A DNA stretch of 22,927 bases from DASPMP01 sp035626995. GTDB taxonomy: Bacteria > Gemmatimonadota > Gemmatimonadetes > Gemmatimonadales > Gemmatimonadaceae. The stretch is from positions 1 to 22,927 of the forward strand of contig DASPMP010000021.1 in NCBI GenBank assembly GCA_035626995.1, read 5' to 3'. A model generated the notes under the pieces. That model did not search any database. It worked only from the letters and a program-made list of their open reading frames with translations, and was not told the DNA's origin. Of the stretch, positions 7,026 through 13,520 are shown piece by piece (position 1 is the stretch's first letter; each line of letters starts with the position of its first letter). The position numbers and the translations under genes were made by a program.

Positions 7026-8183
7026 ATGTTCAGGGTGGAGACGGTCCGACTGGTACTCGCCGCCGGGGTTGCGCTGGCTGCTGTGGTAATCGTCGTCCAG
7101 CTCGTCTGGGGCCATCTCAGCATCCCGTCACTTCGTGACGTGCCGCCAGCATCTGACGGTCTGGCCACCGCCGTCATTGTTGCCGCACGGGACGAAGAGC
7201 GCCACATCCGCGCATCGGTCTCCTCGTTGCTGAGCCAGACGTATCCCGCTCTCGAAGTCATCGTCGTCAACGATCGATCGACCGACGCCACCGGAACCAT
7301 CCTCGATGATCTGGCCCGCGAAGAGCCACGCCTGCGCGTGGTGCACGTGGACGCGCTCCCCGACGGATGGCTTGGGAAAAATCATGCGATGCAGCTTGGC
7401 GCGCGCGCCGCGGGCGCGGAGCTGCTCATCTTCGCGGACGGTGACGTGGTCATGGCACCCGACGCGATCGCGCGTGCCTCCAGGCTCATGACAACCCTGC
7501 GAATCGACCATCTCGCGGTCGCTCCCGACATGCGGCTCCCGACATGGCCGCTGGCCCTTGTCGTGAACTACTTCATGATGTGGTTCCTGCTGTACCTCAA
7601 ACCGTGGCGCGCACAGGACCCGAAGAGCACTGCCTTCATCGGGATCGGCGCCTTCAACATGGTGCGCGCGTCAGCATTTCACGCCGTCGACGGTTTCGCC
7701 CGTATCGCGCTCCGGCCGGACGACGACATCATGCTCGGGAAGCTCCTGAAGCGGCATGGTCACCGTCAGCTGCTCGCGACGGCCGACGGCACTGTGGCCG
7801 TCGAATGGTACCAGACGCTCGGCGAGCTGGCGCGCGGGTTTCGGAAGAACGCGTTCGCCGGAATGCACTACAGCCTGCTCCTCACCATTGGCGCGGTCGC
7901 AGGAAACGTGGTGCTATGTATCTGGCCTTTTATCGCGGCCTGGATCACCAGCGGTGCCGAACGCTGGCTCTACCTGACGGCGGTAGTGGCGCAGATCGTC
8001 GCCTATGCCGGAGGCGCATTCGTCGGGCGAACACGCCCCTGGCTGGCGATCCTTTATCCTGTCGCTGCCGTGCTGTTTGTGTCCATTCTCACAGCGGCGG
8101 TATTCCGTACGCTGCGGCGGCGCGGCATCGAATGGCGCGGGACCTTTTACGCGCTCGACCGCCTGCGCGCAAATCGAATTTAG
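7026..8183 (+). CDS. Family 2 glycosyltransferase, membrane-bound (HpnB/carotenoid-type)
   Basis: This 385-residue GT-A enzyme has an N-terminal membrane helix (about 8-28), a cytoplasmic catalytic domain and three C-terminal helices (about 285-360). Visible motifs are VIVAARDEE (nucleotide-sugar binding start), VNDRSTD (81-87), ADGD (137-140, the metal-binding DxD), RPDDD (230-234, catalytic acid region) and WYQTLGELARGFRK in place of the processive QxxRW. The GWLGKNHA segment (115-121) resembles GT2 enzymes annotated near hopanoid or carotenoid genes, so a lipid acceptor is plausible, but no such pathway is visible here. It starts at ATG 7026, divergent from the aminotransferase with 78 bases between, and its end overlaps the ribosomal THX gene on the other strand. 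Confidence 0.88.
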   Translation: MFRVETVRLVLAAGVALAAVVIVVQLVWGHLSIPSLRDVPPASDGLATAVIVAARDEERHIRASVSSLLSQTYPALEVIVVNDRSTDATGTILDDLAREEPRLRVVHVDALPDGWLGKNHAMQLGARAAGAELLIFADGDVVMAPDAIARASRLMTTLRIDHLAVAPDMRLPTWPLALVVNYFMMWFLLYLKPWRAQDPKSTAFIGIGAFNMVRASAFHAVDGFARIALRPDDDIMLGKLLKRHGHRQLLATADGTVAVEWYQTLGELARGFRKNAFAGMHYSLLLTIGAVAGNVVLCIWPFIAAWITSGAERWLYLTAVVAQIVAYAGGAFVGRTRPWLAILYPVAAVLFVSILTAAVFRTLRRRGIEWRGTFYALDRLRANRI

Positions 8184-8296
8184 GCGCGCTTCGGCGCTGT
8201 CTTCGCTTTCGTTTTCGTCAGCTTACGCGGCCGGCGCTTGCCATAGCTGCCGCGGAAAATCTTTCCTTTCTTGGAACGCTTGTCGCCCTTGCCCAT
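8180..8296 (-). CDS. 30S ribosomal protein THX
   Basis: This very short gene encodes 38 residues, extremely basic, beginning MGKGDKRSKKGKIFRGSYGK and continuing with RRPRK and a Lys/Thr/Ala-rich tail. It matches the Thermus THX pattern ([24 protein letters not shown]) almost position by position. THX is a tiny peptide that sits among RNA helices in the head of the 30S subunit. The tail after residue 25 is longer than in Thermus. The TAA stop overlaps the convergent glycosyltransferase's TAG by two bases. The ribosome-binding site is weak (AGGT ten bases upstream). It is easily missed because of its size, but the pattern is unmistakable. Confidence 0.93.
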   Translation of the reverse strand: MGKGDKRSKKGKIFRGSYGKRRPRKLTKTKAKTAPKRA

Positions 8297-8367
8297 GTGA
8301 GTACCTGGTTGGTGTTGCAGCAATGTAGCGGGTTGTGCACGACATTTGCCTCCGCTCGGCTACCATC

Positions 8368-8496
8368 ATGAGCAAACTTCTTCGTGGTCTCGCAGCCGGT
8401 TACGGCGCCAAGAAGCTCGGCGGCGGATGCTTCAGCACCGTCCTGATCTTCATCCTGCTGTGGTGGCTCCTCGGGAACTTCGGGATCTTCAAGTAG
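8368..8496 (+). CDS. Small single-pass membrane protein (42 aa), unrecognised
   Basis: ATG at 8368 to TAG at 8494-8496 encodes 42 residues. The basic N-terminal half (MSKLLRGLAAGYGAKKLGGG) is followed by a strongly hydrophobic helix (CFSTVLIFILLWWLLGNFGI) and ends FK. The pattern of positive Gly-rich head plus one membrane helix looks like a real small membrane protein and is not typical of random GC-rich reading. No good ribosome-binding site is seen. The last eight bases overlap the end of the convergent 126-codon gene. It is divergent from the THX gene with 71 bases between. Function is unknown. Confidence 0.6.
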   Translation: MSKLLRGLAAGYGAKKLGGGCFSTVLIFILLWWLLGNFGIFK

Positions 8497-8869
8497 CCGC
8501 ATCGGCGCGGCTGAACGCCAGCGCGAAGTACAGCTCCGCACCCGGATATTCCGGGTCGCGCTGCCATCGCTCGCGCGCGCGAGTCATCCCCTGCGACGCC
8601 ACGTCGGCGGCGCGTGCTGGGTCGCGCGGAAGCGCGAAGGATCCACCAAAGGCAAGGGATCGGGCGCGGCCGCCGTCGCGCATCTTGACCCAGCCTTCCC
8701 ACCGGTCAATCCGAAAGCCGGCGCCGGTGAGTGTCTCGAGCGCGACGGTCGCCGCCGCGAACGGCAGGATGATCTGTGTCTGGGACAGCGACTGCGCGCG
8801 CAATTCGGCGGGCAGCGCCGCAAGGTCGGCGCTTACGGGGCGAGGATCACTCCCCTCGCGCGCGGACAC
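8489..8869 (-). CDS. Hypothetical protein coupled to the L,D-transpeptidase gene
   Basis: This 126-residue protein has no signal peptide. It starts with GTG at 8869, sharing one base with the TAG stop of the L,D-transpeptidase gene upstream (TAGTG), which implies translational coupling. It contains a central hydrophobic stretch (QIILPFAAATVALETLTGAG) followed by FRIDRWEGWVKMRDGGRARSLAFGG, which looks like beta hairpins, and a helical region with Arg-rich ends (MTRARERWQRDPEYPGAELYFALAF). I recognise no family. The coupling suggests a job related to the transpeptidase or simply shared expression. Its end overlaps the opposite-strand 42-codon ORF by eight bases. Confidence 0.7.
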   Translation of the reverse strand: MSAREGSDPRPVSADLAALPAELRAQSLSQTQIILPFAAATVALETLTGAGFRIDRWEGWVKMRDGGRARSLAFGGSFALPRDPARAADVASQGMTRARERWQRDPEYPGAELYFALAFSRADAAT

Positions 8870-9504
8870 TAGGGCTTGATGAGGATGCGCGCACCATTCG
8901 GTACGGCGCGCCAGAGCTCCTCGATTTCCTCATTCGTGACGGCGATGCACCCTTCCGTCCAGTCCTGCTGGCGATGAAGCGCGCCGACATCCGAAAAGGC
9001 AGGGGGGAGGCCGTGAATCATGATGTCGCCGCCCGCCGATACACCGCGCATGGCGGCGCGAGCACGGTCTTTCTTTGCAGGGTACGAGATGCGCAATGAC
9101 AGGTGGTACTTGCTCTGCGGATTCCGTCCCTCGATGAAGTACACCCCTTCCGGCGTCTTCCCATCACCTCGCCGAACCTTGGCACCAACGGGATTCTTCC
9201 CCAGCGCGACATCGAACGTCCGCACGGGCGTGCCTCGATAGTACATCGTCAAGCGCCGCTCACTCTTGTCCAGCACCATGCTGTCGGCGCTGAAGGTCTT
9301 CTTCCGCGACAGGGCAGACTCCAACGGCGTCAACCGTCGCGCCGGCTTGCTCGGCGCGACCGATGCGGTCGTCTCCGTCTTGGCAGACGCGCTTGCCAGC
9401 ACCACAGGAGCGGTGTCAGCAGCGATCACGACGTGCAGTGTCAACGCGAGAAGGGGGGTCAGCATCCGGGGGGGGGAGGCGCTGGGAGGAGGGAGCGCGA
9501 GCAC
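8869..9504 (-). CDS. Secreted L,D-transpeptidase (YkuD domain)
   Basis: The product is up to 211 residues from GTG 9504; ATG at 9465 (residue 14) is an equally possible start. A hydrophobic export signal (MLTPLLALTLHVVIAADTA) is followed by an Ala/Thr/Lys-rich linker, then the YkuD domain (about 72-210). Domain landmarks are VLDKSERRLTMYY, GDGKTPEGVYFI (113-124), IHG (163-165) and WTEGCIAV with catalytic C186. The domain forms 3-3 cross-links in peptidoglycan or attaches proteins to it. Neither start has a clear ribosome-binding site. A run of nine G bases on the + strand (9468-9476) lies between the two candidate starts, so the N-terminus should be treated with caution. Confidence 0.9.
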   Translation of the reverse strand: MLALPPPSASPPRMLTPLLALTLHVVIAADTAPVVLASASAKTETTASVAPSKPARRLTPLESALSRKKTFSADSMVLDKSERRLTMYYRGTPVRTFDVALGKNPVGAKVRRGDGKTPEGVYFIEGRNPQSKYHLSLRISYPAKKDRARAAMRGVSAGGDIMIHGLPPAFSDVGALHRQQDWTEGCIAVTNEEIEELWRAVPNGARILIKP

Positions 9505-9513
9505 TCACGCGCG

Positions 9514-9532
9514 ACTCGTCCTAAAGACGAGT
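9514..9532. promoter_or_regulatory. Inverted repeat in the divergent region before the L,D-transpeptidase gene
   Basis: Perfect 7-base arms ACTCGTC (9514-9520) and GACGAGT (9526-9532) are separated by five bases. It lies ten bases upstream of the GTG start of the transpeptidase gene. It could be an operator, or a hairpin in the leader of that transcript. Confidence 0.35.
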
Positions 9533-9541
9533 ACGGAAGAA

Positions 9542-9555
9542 TTCTGTAATCAGAA
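9542..9555. promoter_or_regulatory. Second inverted repeat in the same divergent region
   Basis: TTCTG-TAAT-CAGAA is a 14-base dyad located ten bases beyond the first repeat. It is AT-richer than its surroundings and centred in the gap between the transpeptidase and the HAD phosphatase gene. An operator for one or both genes is possible; I do not recognise the regulator. Confidence 0.3.
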
Positions 9556-9615
9556 CATGAGGCTGGCAATGACCAATAAAGCGGACGCAGCTATTGCACA
9601 GACTTAAATTGAGGT

Positions 9616-10311
9616 ATGTCACTGAGTTCTGAGCGGCCACTGGCTGTCCTGTTCGACCTTGATGGCACCCTCATCGACTCCATCGAGTTGATCCTCAATT
9701 CCGCGCGTTACGCGTTTCGCGAGCGGCAGGGGTATGTGCCGTCGGACGCTGAGTGGCTCACGGGCGTGGGTATTCCGCTCGTCAACATGTTCCGGCGCTA
9801 TGAAAGCGATGAATCGCGGGTCGAGGCCCTGATTGCCCGATATCGCGAGTATCAGCTACAGCACCACGACCGCCTGGTGCGCTGCTATGACGCGGTGGTG
9901 GAAACGGTCGATCACATCCGGGCTGCGGGACATCCTGTTGCCATTGTGACGAGCAAGGCCGGCTGGCTCGCGCAGCGCGGGCTGGAGCACGTGGGGCTCG
10001 GATCACATTTCGACGTGATCATCGGCTGTGACAGCTGCTTGAGACACAAACCGGATCCGGAACCTGTGCACATGGCACTGGAGCGGCTCCAGTACCAGCC
10101 AGCGGACGCGGTATTCGTCGGCGATAGCATCCACGACATGCACGCGGGTCGCGCCGCTGGAGTGACGACGATCGCGGCGCTCTGGGGGCCATTTACGTGC
10201 GAGGATCTCGTCGCCAGTGACCCCAGCCACTATCTGGAGCGGATCGCGGACCTTCCGACCTTGCTCAGCCAGCTCCAGGCGGACAGAAACAAACATCAGT
10301 TGCAGTCGTAA
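9616..10311 (+). CDS. HAD-family phosphatase, phosphoglycolate phosphatase-like
   Basis: This 231-residue cytoplasmic HAD hydrolase has all four motifs. DLDGT has the nucleophile D14 and acid/base D16, motif II is VTSKA (111-115), motif III is K145 in RHKPDPEP, and motif IV is GDSIHDMHAG with D170 and D174. The helical cap between residues 20 and 90 is of the C1 type found in Gph and PpaX. Substrate could be phosphoglycolate, pyrophosphate or a sugar phosphate; the sequence alone does not say. The GAGG sequence lies only one base before the ATG, so initiation may not rely on it. It ends 66 bases before the sigma factor gene and is probably a separate transcript. Confidence 0.88.
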   Translation: MSLSSERPLAVLFDLDGTLIDSIELILNSARYAFRERQGYVPSDAEWLTGVGIPLVNMFRRYESDESRVEALIARYREYQLQHHDRLVRCYDAVVETVDHIRAAGHPVAIVTSKAGWLAQRGLEHVGLGSHFDVIIGCDSCLRHKPDPEPVHMALERLQYQPADAVFVGDSIHDMHAGRAAGVTTIAALWGPFTCEDLVASDPSHYLERIADLPTLLSQLQADRNKHQLQS

Positions 10312-10319
10312 TTTCTTCC

Positions 10320-10346
10320 AACCTTCCACTCCTGTCGGGTATCTAC
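10320..10346 (+). promoter_or_regulatory. Candidate ECF-type promoter before the sigma factor gene
   Basis: AACCTT (10320-10325), a 16-base spacer and TCTAC (10342-10346) resemble the GAACTT-N16-TCTGA layout of sigma-E promoters. ECF factors often read their own promoter. The predicted transcription start near 10353 would exclude the GTG at 10351 as start codon and favour ATG 10378. This rests on one occurrence and is an inference. Confidence 0.3.
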
Positions 10347-10377
10347 TCCTGTGCACGAACGGAGACCCGACGTATTC

Positions 10378-10956
10378 ATGGCCGCAGTGGCGATCCTCGA
10401 AGCAACCACCCCTTCCGGTAGTCATCGACTCGATGCTGACGCGGCCCGTGCCGCGGCTGGCGATCGGCAGGCGTTCGAACGTCTGTACCGGAAGCACGTG
10501 GATCGGGTCTTTTCACTCTGTGCGCGGATGGTCATTGATCGGACGCGCGCGGAGGAGCTGACACAGGATGTCTTCGTTCGCGCGTGGGAAAAGTTGCAGC
10601 TGTTTCGCGGCGATTCGTCGTTCGCGACCTGGCTGCATCGGCTCGCGGTGAACGTCGTCCTCAACGATCGCAAGAGCGAAGGGCGGCGGCGCACCCGGTT
10701 CGAGGAGGAAGACCAGGAGACCGGGATGGACGGCTTCGTCGGTGTCGTGGGCATGCCACTGCCGCCGGGCGATCTGCTCGATCTCGAAAAGGCGATCACC
10801 CGATTGCCCCCAGGCGCACGACGGGTGTTCACCCTGCACGACGTCGAAGGCTATAAACACGAGGAGATTGCGGAGATGCTCGGCGTAACCACCGGAGCGA
10901 CGAAGGCACAGTTGCACCGGGCCCGGCATCTGCTGCGGGAGGCGTTGAACAAATGA
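10378..10956 (+). CDS. ECF-family RNA polymerase sigma factor
   Basis: From ATG 10378 the product is 192 residues. Region 2 (about 25-95) reads AFERLYRKHVDRVFSLCARM, then RAEELTQDVFVRAWEKL, then the -10 recognition segment FATWLHRLAVNVVLNDRKS. After an acidic linker, region 4 (about 138-190) reads LPPGARRVFTLHDVEGYKHE and EIAEMLGVTTGATKAQLHRA, a helix-turn-helix for the -35 element. A GTG at 10351 could add nine residues; ATG was preferred because GGAGA precedes it and because a plausible promoter ends next to the GTG. The stop overlaps the next start as ATGA, coupling it to its anti-sigma factor. Confidence 0.93.
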   Translation: MAAVAILEATTPSGSHRLDADAARAAAGDRQAFERLYRKHVDRVFSLCARMVIDRTRAEELTQDVFVRAWEKLQLFRGDSSFATWLHRLAVNVVLNDRKSEGRRRTRFEEEDQETGMDGFVGVVGMPLPPGDLLDLEKAITRLPPGARRVFTLHDVEGYKHEEIAEMLGVTTGATKAQLHRARHLLREALNK

Positions 10957-11786
10957 GCGTTACGATGAATTGCGATCTGTTCATGGATCGCCTGATGGAT
11001 TATCTGGAGCACGAGACCGACGATGTCACGCGACTCGCGGTCGAGCACCATGCAGTGACCTGCGGCGATTGCGGGCCGGTGCTGGCCGACATGCGCAAGT
11101 TGCGCATCGACGCGGCCAACCTCCCCATCCTCAAGCCGTCGCGTGACCTGTGGTCGGGCATTGCTGAACGCATCGAGACGCCCGTGGTCGCAATCGGCGG
11201 AAGTGCCGCGCGCCCGGTGTCCGGCACGAGGATGCGTTCGTGGATGAAGGGGGCGCTGCTTGCGGCCTCGCTCACGGGCGCCGCAGCCGTTGGCCACCTG
11301 TCCGGAGTCATGCGCGCCACGCGCGTCGCGGAGCAGCCGGCGGTTCCGTCGTTCCAGCCGGTCGCCACCGCGCCGGACGTTGAGCCGCCCGAGTCCACGC
11401 CCGCGGGTGATGCCGCGGCGCCGCGCACCCCGGCAACGCGCGTCGCCAGCCGCGATGCGAACAACACGGCAGCGCCAGCGACGCCGGTGTCGGGACCGGG
11501 CCGCGTACCGGAAGTTCAGCTCGCGGTTGCCACTCTGACGGCCGACTACGACCGGGAGATCACGCGTCTTCGGCGACTGATGGACGGTCGACGCGACCAG
11601 CTGGATCCCGTCACCGTCGCCATCATCGAGCGGAATCTCGCGGTCATCGATACGGCCATCGCTGAATCAAAGGCCGCCATCGTGCGGGACCCCGCCAGTC
11701 GTTTCCTGATCGAATCCCTGAACCAGTCGCTCCAGACAAAGGTGGAGTTGATGCGGACTGCGGCGGTGCTGCCGAGTCGCACATGA
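10953..11786 (+). CDS. Zinc-finger transmembrane anti-sigma factor
   Basis: This 277-residue protein is the expected partner of the sigma factor just upstream. The N-terminal domain carries a zinc anti-sigma motif: C7, then H33-x3-C37-x2-C40 (HAVTCGDC), with the usual spacing of about 25 residues. One membrane helix follows at about 98-118 (MKGALLAASLTGAAAVGHLS). The outer part has a long Pro/Ala/Thr-rich linker (about 125-185) and then a helical domain (about 188-270), probably coiled coil, with EVQLAVATLTADYDREITRL. This suits a membrane-spanning factor that binds sigma inside and senses outside. GGGAGG precedes the ATG. Its stop overlaps the first DUF4097 gene (ATGA). Confidence 0.88.
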   Translation: MSVTMNCDLFMDRLMDYLEHETDDVTRLAVEHHAVTCGDCGPVLADMRKLRIDAANLPILKPSRDLWSGIAERIETPVVAIGGSAARPVSGTRMRSWMKGALLAASLTGAAAVGHLSGVMRATRVAEQPAVPSFQPVATAPDVEPPESTPAGDAAAPRTPATRVASRDANNTAAPATPVSGPGRVPEVQLAVATLTADYDREITRLRRLMDGRRDQLDPVTVAIIERNLAVIDTAIAESKAAIVRDPASRFLIESLNQSLQTKVELMRTAAVLPSRT

Positions 11787-12703
11787 GGTCATTGACCATG
11801 CATGGTGCGTTGACCGCGGGATTGGTGCTCCTGGCGGCGCTCGCAGCGCCGATGGACGCGCAGCAGACGCGGCGCCAGGCGGAATTTGAGTCCCGGCTGG
11901 ATACGACCGTCACTTTCGACCGGCGCGGAACCGTCGTGCTGTCTGCGGGGGGCGGAGAGATCGTGCTTGATAGCTGGAATCAGGATCGCGTGCGGGTCCG
12001 TGCCCGCGCCGAGCGCGGCGTGGTGCGCCTGGATGCGACGCCTGCCCGACTTACGCTCGAGCTGACGCGCGGTCGCGGAAGCGACGTGCGGTACGAGGTA
12101 ACCGTGCCCGTCGGGGTGCGCGTGAGCGCGCGCACCACGAGTGGCGACATCACGATCGTTGGGACAAAGGCCGCGGTGGACGCCTCCACACAGAGCGGTG
12201 ACCTCACCGTCGAGGACGTGGCGGAAACCATCGACCTTCGGACGATGTCCGGCGATATATCCGCGCGCGCCCTGGCCGGCAACGTCGAAGCCGGGAGCTA
12301 CAACGGCGACGTGACGCTGACTGATGTGCGCGGCGACGTGGACGCGTCGTCCATCAGCGGCGACATCACGGTGCGCAACGCGATCTCGCGCTACGTCCGA
12401 GTGAAGAGCACCAGCGGAGATCTCGTCTATGACGGCGCGGTCGATGCCAGTGCGCGCTACGAATTGGGATCGCATGCGGGCAACGTGCACCTGACCATCC
12501 CGCAGTCCACCGGTGCGCTGCTGAGTGTGGCGACCTATTCGGGATCCATCGAAAGCGACTTTCCCATCACGCTGAAGCCCGGTGAACACGGCATCAACCG
12601 GTTCACCTTCGAGATCGGCAAGGGCGACGCCCGGCTCAGTGCCGAGAGCTTCAGTGGCGACATCACCGTCCGTACCCGTCCACGCGCCTCCACCGATCGC
12701 TGA
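11783..12703 (+). CDS. Secreted DUF4097-type beta-repeat protein 1
   Basis: This 306-residue protein has a signal peptide ending near PMDAQQ (about residue 26); ATG at 11798 is an alternative start. The mature part is a DUF4097-type beta-solenoid built from about nine copies of a turn-and-strand unit with core SGD or NGD followed by alternating hydrophobic residues (TSGDITI, QSGDLTV, MSGDISA, YNGDVTL, ISGDITV, TSGDLVY, HAGNVHL, YSGSIES, FSGDITV). There are no cysteines. It begins in an ATGA overlap with the anti-sigma gene, so it is co-regulated. DUF4097 domains occur in LiaX of Enterococcus, which senses membrane-active antibiotics; a sensing or shielding role here is inference. Confidence 0.87.
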   Translation: MRSLTMHGALTAGLVLLAALAAPMDAQQTRRQAEFESRLDTTVTFDRRGTVVLSAGGGEIVLDSWNQDRVRVRARAERGVVRLDATPARLTLELTRGRGSDVRYEVTVPVGVRVSARTTSGDITIVGTKAAVDASTQSGDLTVEDVAETIDLRTMSGDISARALAGNVEAGSYNGDVTLTDVRGDVDASSISGDITVRNAISRYVRVKSTSGDLVYDGAVDASARYELGSHAGNVHLTIPQSTGALLSVATYSGSIESDFPITLKPGEHGINRFTFEIGKGDARLSAESFSGDITVRTRPRASTDR

Positions 12704-12709
12704 GGATCC

Positions 12710-13519
12710 ATGACCGCACGCGCACTCGTCATCGCATTGATCGCGGCCGTCCCCGCCGCCGCGCAGCAGACCACCGCCGCCGCAGACTTTCGCTGGGAAA
12801 AGGCGCTGGGCTCGGGCAGTGCCGTCCGGCTGCACAACATCGCGGGCGACGTCACCGTGTCGCCGTCGACGAACGACCGCGTGGAAGTCGTCGGCATCAA
12901 GCGCGGGCCGTCGCGATATTTCGCGGACGTAACCCTCGAAGTCGTCGAAGTGACCGACGGAATCATCGTTTGCGCGATGTACCGGGATGCAGACATGCGC
13001 TGCGACGAGGACGGCTACCGCGTCGAACGCAACCGGCGCCGGGGACGGGATGACGACGATTATGATCGCGTGTCCATCGATATCGTCGTGAAGGTCCCGC
13101 GGGGCTTGAGCGTCAGCGCCAATTCCGTCAGCGGTAACGTCACCGTCACGGATGCGAATGGCGCATCGGTGCGCGGCGGCTCGGTGAGTGGCAATGTCCG
13201 CATGACCGGGCTGCGCGCCGCGTCGATTCGCGGCTCGAGCGTCAGCGGCGACGTGGACGTCGCCATCACTGCGCTCACGGGCGACGGTGACCTCCGGTTT
13301 ACGTCGGTGAGCGGCGACGTCATCGTAGACCTGCCGCCGTCGCTCGATGCGGACGTGAGCATGCGCAGCGTGAGCGGTGAACTGAATTCCGACTTCCCGC
13401 TGACGCTTAATGGACGCGTGAGCCGCAGCAGCCTGAGTGCCCGGATCGGAAAGGGGGGCCGTGAACTGCGCGTGACCACTGTAAGTGGTGATGTCAGCCT
13501 TCGCAGCATCAAACAGTAG
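12710..13519 (+). CDS. Secreted DUF4097-type beta-repeat protein 2
   Basis: This 269-residue protein has a signal peptide (RALVIALIAAVPAAAQQ) with cleavage expected after AAA. An N-terminal domain (about 28-115) contains a Cys pair, C88 and C98, in the pattern VCAMYRDADMRCDEDGYR, and may form a disulfide. After an Arg/Asp-rich segment come six repeat units with core VSG followed by N, D or E (NSVSGNVTV, GSVSGNVRM, SSVSGDVDV, TSVSGDVIV, RSVSGELNS, TTVSGDVSL). The upstream TGA stop is part of the ribosome-binding site (TGAGGATCC before ATG), so translation is closely coupled. It is a paralogue of protein 3 more than of protein 1. Confidence 0.87.
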   Translation: MTARALVIALIAAVPAAAQQTTAAADFRWEKALGSGSAVRLHNIAGDVTVSPSTNDRVEVVGIKRGPSRYFADVTLEVVEVTDGIIVCAMYRDADMRCDEDGYRVERNRRRGRDDDDYDRVSIDIVVKVPRGLSVSANSVSGNVTVTDANGASVRGGSVSGNVRMTGLRAASIRGSSVSGDVDVAITALTGDGDLRFTSVSGDVIVDLPPSLDADVSMRSVSGELNSDFPLTLNGRVSRSSLSARIGKGGRELRVTTVSGDVSLRSIKQ

Positions 13520-13520
13520 G

